From positions 499,750,601 to 499,814,600 of the forward strand of contig NC_053035.3 of the NCBI RefSeq assembly GCF_002575655.3: 64,000 bases of DNA. Direction: 5' to 3'. A program made the position numbers and the translations under genes. The notes under the pieces are model-generated. The model was not told the origin of the DNA. It saw nothing but the letters and a program-made list of their open reading frames with translations, and ran no database searches. The first letter of the stretch is position 1, and every line of letters starts with the position of its first letter. Shown here piece after piece: positions 44,406 to 54,825 of this stretch. This DNA is from Aegilops tauschii subsp. strangulata (lineage: Eukaryota; Streptophyta; Magnoliopsida; Poales; Poaceae).

Positions 44406-45364
44406 TGAAGGAAATATGCCCTAGAGGCAATAATAAAGTTATTATTTATTTCATTATTTCATGATAAATGTTTATTATTCATGCAAGAATTGTATTAACT
44501 GGAAACATAATACATGTGTGAATACATAGACAAACATAGTGTCACTAGTATGCCTGTACTTGACTAGCTCGTTGATCAAAGATGGTTATGTTTCCTAGCC
44601 ATAGACATGAGTTGTCATTTGATTAACGGGATCACATCATTAGGAGAATGATGTGATTGACTTGACCCATTCCGTTAGCTTAGCACTTGATCGTTTAGTA
44701 TTCTGCTATTGCTTTCTTCATGACTTATACATGTTCCTATGACTATGAGATTATGCAACTCCCGTTTACCGGAGGAACACTTTGTGTGCTACCAAACGTC
44801 ACAACGTAACTGGGTGATTATAAAGGTGCTCTAAAGGTGTCTCCAAAGGTACTTGTTGGGTTGGCGTATTTCGAGATTAGGATTTGTCACTCCGATTGTC
44901 GGAGAGGTATCTCTGGGCCCACTTGGTAATGCACATCACTATAAGCCTTGCAAGCATTGTGACTAATGAGTTAGTTACGAGATGATGTATTACGGAACGA
45001 GTAAAGAGACTTGCCGGTAACGAGATTGAACTAGGTAGAGATACCGACGATCGAATCTCGGGCAAGTAACATACCGATGACAAAGGGAACAACGTATGTT
45101 GTTATGCGGTTTGACCGATAAAGATCTTCGTGGAATATGTGGGAGGTCATCGAGTTGAACGTGTGCAGAACTCGGAGGTGCCGTGCGTTCGGTACTTGAT
45201 CTGTCAGATCATGAAGACGTACGACTACATCAACCGCGTTGTGCTAACGCTTCCGCTGTCGGTCTACGAGGGTACGTGGACACACTGTCCCCTCTCGTTG
45301 CTATGCCTCACCATGACCTTGCGTGTGCATAGGAATTTTTTTGAAATTACTACGTTCCCCAACA
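44406..45364 (+). repeat. Copia B 5' LTR, 959 bp, internally deleted
   Basis: Starts TGAAGGAAATATGCCC and ends CGTTCCCCAACA. At 45145/45146 it joins GTGGGAG to GTCATCGAG. The 3' LTR has about 760 bp between these points (51224-51983), including the TTTATATACGG promoter region. Confidence 0.92.
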
Positions 45365-45365
45365 G

Positions 45366-45378
45366 TGGCATCCGAGCC
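45366..45378 (+). other. Copia B primer-binding site remnant
   Basis: TGGCATCCGAGCC one base after the 5' LTR and its G; a diverged tRNA-iMet-type site. Confidence 0.6.
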
Positions 45379-46617
45379 TGGTTTTATATGTAGATGTTAT
45401 ATGCACGAGTAGAACACAAGTGAGTTGTGGGCGATACAAGTTATACTGCTTACCAGCATGTCATACTTTGGTTCGGCGGTATTGTTGGATGAAGGGGCCC
45501 GGACTGACATTACGCGTACGCTTACGCGAGACTGGTTCTACCGACGTGCTTTGCACATAGGTGGCTGGCGGGTGTCAGTTTCTCCAACTTTAGTTGAACC
45601 GAGTGTGGCTACGCCCGGTCCTTGAGAAGGTTAAAACAGCACTAACTTGACGAACTATCGTTGTGGTTTTGATGCATAGGTAAGAACGGTTCTTGCTCAG
45701 CCCGTTGCAGCCATATACAACTTGCAAACAACAAAATAGAGGACGTCTAACTTGTTTTTGCAGGGCATGTTGTGATATGATATGGTCAAGACGTGATGAG
45801 ATATAAGTTGTTGTATGAGATGATCATGTTTTGTTGAAGTTATCGGCAACTGGCAGAAGCCTTATGGTTGTCTCTTTATTGCATAAGATGCAAGCGCCAA
45901 ATAATTGCTTTACTTTATCGCTATGCGATAGCAATAGTTGCAAGAGCAATAGTTGGAGAGACGACCATGTGAAGACACATTGATATAAGATCAAGATGAT
46001 GGAGATCATGGTGTCATGCCGGTGACGATGGAGATCATGACGATGCTTTGGAGATGGAGATCAAAGGCACAAGATGATGATGGCCATTTCATGTCACATA
46101 TTTTGATTGCATGTGATGTTTATCTTTTATGCTTCTTATCTTGCTTTGATTGACGATAGCATTATAAGATGATTTCTCACTAAATTATCAAGGTATAAGT
46201 GTTCTCCCTGAGTATGCACCGTTGCGAAAGTTCTTTGTGCTAAGACACCACGTGATGATCGGGTGTGATAGGCTCTATGTTCAAATACAACGGGTGCAAA
46301 AAAGTTGCACACACGGAATACTCAAGTTAAACTTGACGAGCCTAGCATATGCAGATATGGCCTCGGAACACTGGAGACTGAAAGGTCGAGCGTGAATCAT
46401 ATAGTAGATATGATCAACATAGTGATGTTCACCATTGAAAACTACTCCATTTCACGTGATGATCGGACATGGTTTAGTTGATTTGGATCACGTGATCACT
46501 TAGATGATTAGAGGGATGTCTATCTAAGTGGGAGTTCTTAAGTAATATGATTAATTGAACTTTAATTTATCATGAACTTAGTCCTGATAGTATTTTGCAA
46601 ATAATGTTTTAGATCAA

Positions 46618-49600
46618 TAGCTCGCGTTGTTACTTCCCGATTAATTTTTATATGTTCCTAGAGAATACTAAGTTGAAAGATGTTAGTAGCAATGATGCGG
46701 ATTTGATCTGTGATCTGAGGTTTATCCTCATTGTTGCATAGAAGAATTATGTCCTTGATGCACCGCTAGGTGACAGACCTATTGCAGGAGCAGATGCAGA
46801 CGTTATGAACGTTTTGACAAAAGCTCGATATGATGACTACTTGATAGTTAAGTGCAGCATGCTTTACGGCTTAGAACCGGGACTTCAAAAATGTTTTGAA
46901 CGCCACGGAGCATATATGATGTTCCAAGAGTTGAAATTGGTATTTCATACTCATGCCCGTGTCGAGAGGTATGAGACCTCTGACAGTACTTTGCCTACAA
47001 GATGGAGGAGAATAGCTCAACTAGTGAGCATGTGCTCAGATTTTCTGGGTACTACAATTGCTTGAATCAAGTGGGAGTTAATCTTCCAGATAAGATAGTA
47101 ATTGACAAAGTTCCCTAGTCACTATCACCAAGTTACTAGAACTTCGTGATGAACTATAATATGCAAGGGATGGCGAATCAATTCCCAAGCTCTTCGCGAT
47201 GCTAAAAACAGCGAAGGTAAAAATCAAGAAAAACATCAAGTGTTGATGGTTGACAAGACCACTAGTTTCAAGAAAAAGGGCAAAGGGAAGAAGGGGAACT
47301 TCAAGAAGAACGGCAAGCAAGTTTCTGCTCAAGTGAAGAAGCCCAAGTCTGGACCTAAACCTGAGACTAAGTGCTTCTACTGCAAAGGGACTAGTCACTG
47401 GAAGCGGAACTACCCCAAGTAATTGGCGGATAAGAAGGATGGCAAAGTGAACAAAGGTATATTTGATATACATGTTATTGATGTGTACTTTAGTAGTGTT
47501 TATAGCAGCCCCTCGGTATTTGATACTGGTTCAATTGCTAAGAGTAGTAACTCGAAACGGGAGTTGCAGAATGAACAGAAACTAGTTAAGGGTGAAGTGA
47601 CGATGTGTATTGGAAGTAGTTTCAAGATTGATATAATCATCATCGCACACTCCCTATACTTTTGAGATTAGTGTTGAACCTAAATAAATGTTATTTAGTG
47701 TTTGCGTTGAGCATGAATATGATTTGATCATGTTTATTGCAATACGGCTATTCATTTAAATTAGAGAATAATTGTTGTTCTGTTTACATGAATAAAACCT
47801 TCTATGGTCATACACCCAATGAAAATGGTTTGTTGGATCTCAATCGTAGTGATACACATATTCATAATATTGAAGCCAAAAGATGCAACGTTAATAATGA
47901 TAGTGCAACTTATTTGTGGCACTGCCATTTAGGTCATATTGGTGTAAAGCGCATGAAGAAACTCCATGCTGATGGGCTTTTGGAATCATGTGATTATGAA
48001 TCACTTAATGCTTGCAAACCATGCCTCATGGGCAAGATGACTAAGACTCCGTTCTCCGGAACAATGGAGCGAGCAACTGACTTATTGGAAATAATACATA
48101 CTGATGTATGCGGTCCGATGAGTGTTGTGGCTCGCGGCAGGTATCGTTATTTTCTGACCTTCACAGATGATTTGAGCAGATATGGGTATATCTACTTAAT
48201 GAAACATAAGTCTGAAACATTTGAAAAGTTCAAAGAATTTCAGAGTGAAGTGAAAAATCATCGTACCAAGAAAATAAAGTTTCTATGATCTGATCGTGGA
48301 GGGGAATATTTGAGTTACGAGTTTGGCCTTCAGTTAAAACAATGTGAAATAGTTTCACTACTCACGCCACCTGGAACACCACAGTGTAATGGTGTGTCCG
48401 AACGTCGTAACCGTACTTTATTAGATATGATGCGATCTATGATGTCTCTTACCGACTTACCACTATCGTTTTGGGGTTATGCATTAGAGACAGCTGCATT
48501 CACGTTAAATAGGGCACCATCTAAATCCATTGAGACGACACAGTATGAACTGGTGTTTGGCAAGAAACCTAAGCTGTCGTTTCTTAAAGTTTGAGGTTGC
48601 AATGCTTATGTGAAAAAGTTTCAACCTGATAAGCTCAAACCCAAATCGGAGAAGTGCGTCTTCATAGGATACCCAAAAGAAAATGTTGGGTACACCTTCT
48701 ATCCCAGATCCGAAGGCAAGATATTCATTGCTAAGAATGGATCCTTTCTAGAGAAGGAGTTTCTCTCGAAAGAAGAGAGTGGGAGGAAAGTAGAACTTGA
48801 TGAGGTAACTGTACCTGCTCCCTTATTGGAAAGTAGTTCATCACAGAAACCGGTTCCTGTGACACCTACACCAATTAGTGAGGAAGCTAATGATGATGAT
48901 CATGAAACTTCAGATCAAGTTACTACCGAACCTCGTAGGTCAACCAGAGTAAGATCCACACCAGAGTGGTACGGTAATCCTGTTCTGGAGGTCATGTTAC
49001 TTGACCATGACGAACCTACGAACTATGAGTGATGATGAGCCCAGATTCCGCGAAATGAATTGAGGCCATGAAATCTGAGATGGGATCCATGTATGAGAAC
49101 AAGGTATGGACTTTGGTTGACTTGCCCGATGATCGGCAAGCCATAGAAAATAAATGGATCTTCAATAGGAAGACGAACGCTGATAGTAGTGTTACTATCT
49201 ACAAAACTAGACTTGTCAAAAAAAGTTTTTTGACAAAGTTCAAGGTGTTGACTACGATGAGACTTTCTCACTCGTATCGATGCTTAAAGTCTGTCCGAAT
49301 CATATTAGCAATTGCCGCATTTTATGAAATCTGGCAAATGGATAACAAAACTGCAATCCTTGATGGATTTATTAAAGAACAGTTGTATATGATGCAACCA
49401 GAAGGTTTTGTCAATCCTAAAGGTGCTAACAAAATGTGCAAGCTCCAGCGATCCATCTGTGGACTGGTGCAAGCATCTCGGAGTTGGAATATACGCTTTG
49501 ATGAGTTGATTAAAGCATATAGTTTTATACAGACTTGCGGTGAAGCCTATATTTACAAGAAAGTGAGTGGGAGCACTACAGCCTTTCTGATAAGTATATG

Positions 49601-50282
49601 TAAATGACATATTGTTGATCAAAAATGATGTAGAATTTTCTGGAAAGCATAAAGGAGTATTTGAAAGGAGTTTTTTAAAGAAAGACCTCAGTGAAGCTGC
49701 TTACATATTGAGCATCAAGATCTATAGAGATAGATCAAGACGCTTGATAAGTTTTTTCAGCAAGTAAAGACCTTGACAAGATTTTGAAGTAGTTCAAAAT
49801 GGAATAGTCAAACAAAGAGTTCTTGCCTGTGTTACAAGGTGTGAAATTGAGTAAGACTCAAAGCCCGATCACGGCAGAAGATAGAAAGAGAATGAAAGTC
49901 ATTCCCTATGCCTCAGCCATAGGATCCATAAAGTATGCCATGTTGTGTACCAGATCTATTGTATACCCTACCACTGAGTTTGGCAAGGGAGTACAATAGT
50001 GATCTAGGAGTAGATCGCTAGACAGCGGTCAAAATTATCCTTAGTGGAATAAGGATATGTTTCTCGATTATGGAAGTGACAAAAGGTTCGTCGTAAAGGG
50101 TTACGTCGATGCAAGTTTTGACACTGATCAAGATGACTCTAAGTCTCAGTCTGGATACATATTGAAAGTGGGAGCAATTAGCTAGAGTAGCTCCGTGCAG
50201 AGCATTGTTGACATAGAAATTTGCAAAATACATACGGATCTGAATGTGGCAGACCCGTTGACTAAACTTCTCTCACAAGCAT
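46618..50282 (+). pseudogene. Copia B gag-pol, heavily degenerate
   Basis: Gag: 46618 region without an ATG (ATAGCTCGC at the expected start), then 46805-47065 (YGLEPGLQKCFERHGAYMMF). Knuckle: CFYCKGTSHWKRNYPK at 47370-47420, last Cys changed to Tyr. Protease: SVFDTGSIAK near 47520. Pre-integrase and integrase: 47737-48288 (YLWHCHLGHIGVKRMKKLHA, HTDVCGPMSVVARG) up to a TGA at 48286-48288, directly before a preserved SDRGGEY; then 48310-48594. Polyprotein linker: 48610-49032. Reverse transcriptase: 49068-49607 with indels, stopping where YVDD should be. RNase H is only in fragments (YVDASFDTDQDDS near 50105). All domains are in the usual order, and each one is broken. Confidence 0.9.
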
Positions 50283-50317
50283 AACATGATCACACCTTAG
50301 TACTCTTTGGGTGTTAA

Positions 50318-50462
50318 TCACATGGCGATGTGAACTAGATTATTGACTCTAGTAAACCCTTTGATTGTTGGTCACATGGCGATGTGAACTATGGGTGTTA
50401 ATCACATAGTGATGTGAACTATTGGTGTTAAATCACATGGCGATGTGAACTAGATTATTGAC
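50318..50462 (+). repeat. Short tandem-like repeats (TCACATGGCGATGTGAACT) before the Copia B polypurine tract
   Basis: Four copies of TCACAT(G/A)G(C/T)GATGTGAACT at about 50319, 50367, 50402 and 50440, with variable spacers (GGGTGTTAA, TTGGTGTTAA, AGATTATTGA). The core is itself a near-palindrome (TCACAT...ATGTGA). Copia A has only one degenerate copy of this junction. Confidence 0.8.
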
Positions 50463-50467
50463 CCTGG

Positions 50468-50481
50468 TGCAAGTGGGAGAC
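50468..50481 (+). other. Copia B polypurine tract
   Basis: TGCAAGTGGGAGAC immediately before the 3' LTR. Confidence 0.85.
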
Positions 50482-52202
50482 TGAAGGAAATATGCCCTAG
50501 AGGCAATAATAAAGTTATTATTTATTTCCTTATTTCATGATAAATGTTTATTATTCATGCTAGAATTGTATTAACCGGAAACATAATACATGTGTGAATA
50601 CATAGACAAACATAGTGTCACTAGTATGCCTCTACTTGACTAGCTCGTTGATCAAAGATGGTTATGTTTCCTAGCCATAGACATGAGTTGTCATTTGATT
50701 AACGGGATCACATCATTAGGAGAATGATGTGATTGACTTGACCCATTCCGTTAGCTTAGCACTTGATCGTTTAGTATTCTACTATTGCTTTCTTCATGAC
50801 TTATACATGTTCCTATGACTATGAGATTATGCAACTCCCGTGTACCGGAGGAACACTTTGTGTGCTACCAAACGTCACAACGTAACTGGGTGATTATAAA
50901 GGTGCTCTACAGGTGTCTCCAAAGGTACTTGTTGGGTTGGCGTATTTCGAGATTAGGATCTGTCACTCCGATTGTCGGAGAGGTATCTCTGGGCCCACTG
51001 GGTAATGCACATCACTATAAGCCTTGCAAGCATTGTGACTAATGAGTTAGTTACGAGATGATGTATTACGGAACGAGTAAAGAGACTTGCCGGTAACGAT
51101 ATTGAACTAGGTATTGAGATACCGACGATCGAATCTCGGGCAAGTAACATACCGATGACAAAGGGAACAACGTATGTTGTTATGCGGTTTGACCGATAAA
51201 TATCTTCGTGGAACATGTGGGAGCCAATATGAGCATCCAGGTTCCGCTATTGGTTATTGACCGGAGACGTGTCTCGGTCATGTCTACATAGTTCTCGAAC
51301 CCGTAGGGTCCGCACGCTTAAAGTTCGATGACGGTTATATTATGAGTTTATGTGTTTTGATGTACCGAAGGTAGTTCAGAGTCCCGGATGTGATCACGGA
51401 CATGACGAGGAGTCTCGAAATGGTCGAGACATGAAGATCGATATATTGGACGACTATATTTGGACACCGGAATGGTTCCGGGTGAGATCGGGATAATACC
51501 GGAGCTCCGGGAGGTTATCGGAACCCCCCGGGAGGTATATGGGCCTTAATGGGCTTTAGTGGAAAGGAGGGGAAAGGAGCACGGGAGGGCCCACCCCAAG
51601 CCCAATCCGAATTGGGAAGGGGGCCGGCCCCCCCTTTCCTTCCTCCCTCCTTCCTCTTCCTTCCCTCTCCCTCTCCAAATAGGAAAAGGAGGAGTCCTAC
51701 TCCCGGTGGGAGTAGGACTGCCCCCTTGGGCGCGCCACCTCTCCCTGGCCGGCCCTCTCCTCCCCTCCTTTATATACGGAGGAGGGGGCACCCCATAGAC
51801 ACAAAAAATTGATCCTTGATCTCTTAGCCGTGTGCGGTGCCCCCCTCCACCATAATCCACCTTGATAATATCGTAGCGGTGCTTAGGCGAAGCCCTGCGT
51901 CGGTAGAACATCATCATCGTCACCACGCCGTCGTGCTGACGGAACTCTCCCTCAAAGCTCGGCTGGATCGGAGTTCGAGGGACGTCATCGAGTTGAACGT
52001 GTGCAAAACTCGGAGGTGTCGTGCGTTCGGTACTAGATCGGTCGGATCGTGAAGACGTACGACTACATCAACCGCGTTGTGCTAACGCTTCCGCTTTCGG
52101 TCTACGAGGGTACGTGGACACACTCTCCCCTCTCGTTGCTATGCATCACCATGATCTTGCGTGTGCGTAGGATTTTTTTTGAAATTACTACGTTCCCCAA
52201 CA
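50482..52202 (+). repeat. Copia B 3' LTR, 1,721 bp
   Basis: TGAAGGAAATATGCCC...TACGTTCCCCAACA. Complete, with a TTTATATACGG promoter-like string at about 51768 and a GC-rich transcribed end. Confidence 0.92.
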
Positions 52203-53203
52203 AAAATCATAAGCAAGCTTTCGGGACGAGACTCCGCCGCCACGAGGCGGAACCAATCTAGGGCTCTGCCGGAGCTGTTCTGCCGGGGACACTTCCCTTC
52301 GGGAGGGGGAAATCATTGCCATCGTCATCACCAACGCTCATCTCATCGGGAGGGGGCCAATCTCCATCAACATCTTCACCAGCACCATCTCCTCTCAAAC
52401 CCTAGTTCATCTCTTGTATCCAATTCTTGTCTCTAAGTCTAGGATTGGTACTTGTAGGTTGCTAGTAGTGTTGATTACTCCCTGTAGTTTATGCTAGTTG
52501 GTTTATTTGGTGGAAGATCATATGTTCAGATCCTTTATGCATATTAATACTCCTCTGATTATGGACATGAATATGCTTTGTGAGTAGTTACGTTTGTTCC
52601 TGAGGACATGGGAGAAGTCTTGCTATTAGTAGTCATGTGAATTTGGTATTCGTTCGATATTTTGATGAGATGTATGTTGTCTCTCCTCTAGTGGTGTCAT
52701 GTGAACGTCGACTACATGACACTTCACCATTATTTGGGCCTAGAGGAAGGCATTGGGAAGTAATAAGTAGATGATGGGATGCTTGCAATAGGAGTTAATC
52801 ATAAGTGGGATGCTTGTCCAAGTAAGGACAGAACCCAAGCACCGGTCCACCCACATATCAAATTATCAAAGTACCGAACGCGAATCATATGAACGTGATG
52901 AAAACTAGCTTGACGATAATTCCCATGTGTCCTCGGGAGCGTTTTCCTTCATATAAGAAATTGTCCAGGCTTGTCCTTTGCTACAAAAAGGATTGGGCCA
53001 TCTTTCTGCACTTTATTTACTTTTGTTACTTGTTACCCGTAACAAATTACCTTACCACAAAACTATCTGTTACCGATAATTTCAGTGCTTGCAAAGAATA
53101 CCTTGCTGAAAACCGCTTATCATTTACTTCTGCTCCTCGTTGGGTTCGACACTCTTACTTATCGAAAGGACTATGATAGATCCCCTATATTTGTGGGTCA
53201 TCA
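52203..53203 (+). repeat. Gypsy LTR3, right part
   Basis: Resumes AAAATCATAAGCAAGC (as in LTR2 after 41016) and ends TTTGTGGGTCATCA, followed by CCAGG. About 130 bp present in LTR2 (after TAGATGATGGG) are missing at about 52779. Confidence 0.9.
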
Positions 53204-53208
53204 CCAGG

Positions 53209-54559
53209 ACAGCTACCTGGTCCAAGGGAGGCGCACGTCTCTTCGTCAGCTAGATTCTTCCACGACGCCCGCAAGCTGTTCGATGGTTTGCCCCCAAGAT
53301 ACAAATGGAATCCGCCAACGAGTTGTTTTTCCACAATTCCCCTGCGACTCATATGATTCCTTATCCGATGATGAGGAGATGGTGGTTGCTGTGTTGGTTG
53401 ACCAGGACCATCTTAGTAAGAAGCGGCTGTTGTTCCAGGGCTTGATCTCGGGGCACACTCCGGCGTTGAATCGCAACCGAGAGAGCGGCCATTTCCTTCT
53501 TTGGAAGGACTACTCTGAGACACCCAACCCGTTCTTCAAACATCATCAATTTTGCTGCTGTTTCCGTATAGCTAGGCACGTTTTCAACTATATTCGGGAG
53601 GGGGTGGTCCGATATGATAAGTATTTCGAATGCAAGGAGGATGCCCTTGGAAAGATTGGCTTCTCCTATTATCACAATGCACTGCAGCTGTCCGGATGCT
53701 TGCATCTCATTGATGAGTACATCCGTATGAGCCATTCTACGTGCCTAGACTCCATGTACAAGTTCTGCAAGGCTATGATTGCAATGTTTGTCCCGGAACA
53801 CTTGAGAGAGCCAAATGCTGAAGATATAGCCCGCTTGTTGGCGATGAATGCCATTAGGGGCTTCCCAGGGATGCTTGGTAGCATAGGTTGTATGCACTGG
53901 GAGTGGAAGAACTGCCCTTCTAGTTGGCAAGGGCAGTATAGGGGCCATGTCAAGGCTTGCACTATCATTCTTGAGGTCGTGGCCTCGCAAGATCTCTCGA
54001 TCTGGCAATCTTTCTTCGGCAAGGCCGGATCGCACAATGATATCAACGTGCTTCAACGCTCGTCGGTGTTTGCAAGGCTTGCCGAAGGCAACTGCCCGCC
54101 GGTGAACGTTAACATCAACGGCCACAACTAGAGCAAAGGCATGTCTCTATCCTCAGTGGACTACTATTGTGAAGGTAATCTCCAACCCTATAGGAGAGAA
54201 GAGCTGGAAATTTGCACAAGAGCAAGAGAGTGCTAGGAAGGATATCAAGTGTGACTTGGGTGTTCTTCACTCTCGATGGGGCATCGTTCGGTTCTGCTAG
54301 AACTTGGAGCACCAAGAAGTTATGGGAGGTGATGACTGTTTGTGTGATCATGCACAGTATGATCGTAGAGGATGAGCGCCCGGAATGTATCTAGGACCAA
54401 GGGTTTCAGTTCCAGGCTGAAAATGTTGTGCCTAAGCATGGAGCGACAACGTTTGCACAGTTCACCTAATTTCATCATCAAATGTGTGATTGGAAAATTT
54501 ATATTCAGCTGCAAGATGAGTTGGTTGAGCATATGTGGGCTCACATTGTCAACCAATAG
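53209..54559 (+). pseudogene. PIF/Harbinger DDE transposase, inactive
   Basis: The plus-strand frame continuing from the Gypsy insertion point reads SDDEEMVVAVLVDQDHLSKK, NRNRESGHFLLWKDYSETPN, FRIARHVFNYIREGVVRYDK, LREPNAEDIARLLAMNAIRG, CMHWEWKNCPSSWQGQYRGH and GSHNDINVLQRSSVFARL, then a TAG at 54129-54131. Later sequence in shifted frames gives RKDIKCDLGVLHSRWGIVR, TWSTKKLWEVMTVCVIMHSM and a final stop at 54557-54559. This is the DDE_Tnp_4-type transposase of PIF/Harbinger. The first catalytic Asp is Gly (SIGCMHW, codon 53886-53888), the second Asp is present (54039-54041) and the Glu is Lys (DIKC, codon 54247-54249). A block after GFSYYH is shortened. The N-terminus would lie left of the Gypsy nest but is not clear. 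Confidence 0.88.
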
Positions 54560-54801
54560 ATGTATCTTTTTTAAATCTATTTGAGACAATTTAATTTTTG
54601 TTTGGCTTGTAAACTATTATTTGGCTTGTGAAACTATGTAAAATCTTTGTATTTTATTTGAATTATGTCTGAAAAACGACGGCAAGCCGGCCGCGTTAGC
54701 AAAAATGGGTCCGCGCGGTGGGCGCACTGCCGACTCAAATGAAAAAACGGGCGAACGGCGAGCGGACAGCCAACCCAAACGGAAAGTGTACGTCCGTTTG
54801 G

Positions 54802-54822
54802 GTCGGCGCGTTGGAGTTGCTC
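54802..54822 (-). repeat. Harbinger right terminal inverted repeat
   Basis: A 21-bp perfect inverted match to 23249-23269, followed by TAA. Confidence 0.95.
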
Positions 54823-54825
54823 TAA

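Larger units (their letters stand above)
44406..52202 (+). mobile_element. Copia B: older BARE-1/WIS/Angela-type retrotransposon, degenerate
   Basis: 5' LTR 44406-45364, primer-site remnant, leader, decayed gag-pol (46618-50282), polypurine tract, 3' LTR 50482-52202. Flanks CAAAT (44401-44405) and AAAAT (52203-52207) are a target duplication with one mismatch. It is the same lineage as Copia A, but the LTRs start TGAAGGAAATATG and the coding region has many more stops and indels, so it looks older by coding decay. Confidence 0.92.
23747..53203 (+). mobile_element. Composite Athila-lineage Ty3-Gypsy retrotransposon with three LTRs
   Basis: Order: LTR1 (23747-25132), internal region, LTR2 (40643-42146), partial internal region (42147-44006), LTR3 (44007-44405 plus 52203-53203). 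The outermost ends are flanked by CCAGG (23742-23746 and 53204-53208), so the whole array shares one target duplication. Copia A interrupts the first internal region and Copia B interrupts LTR3. The second unit lacks gag and most of pol and starts at the integrase C-terminus directly after LTR2. The polyprotein type (FMDD reverse transcriptase, tRNA-Asp-like primer site, extra ORF after integrase) fits Athila-lineage families such as Sabrina/WHAM; I do not assign a family name. Confidence 0.9.
23249..54822 (+). mobile_element. PIF/Harbinger transposon, split by a 29.5-kb retrotransposon nest
   Basis: Terminal inverted repeats GAGCAACTCCAACGCGCCGAC (23249-23269) and GTCGGCGCGTTGGAGTTGCTC (54802-54822) are perfect over 21 bp. 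They are flanked by the 3-bp TAA target duplication typical of PIF/Harbinger (23246-23248 and 54823-54825). Subterminal sequence is also mirrored (CCAAATAGACGTGCGTCCG near 23330; ACGTCCGTTTGGGTCGGCG at the right). Without the Gypsy composite (23747-53203 plus one CCAGG copy) the element is about 2.1 kb and encodes a DDE transposase (53209-54559). The left part (23270-23746) is GC-rich and has no certain ORF. I see no second (Myb-like) ORF. Confidence 0.93.

Noticed and set aside
50318..50462. CRISPR-like array
   Set aside because: Only four short copies with irregular spacers inside a plant retrotransposon; no cas genes and a eukaryotic context.
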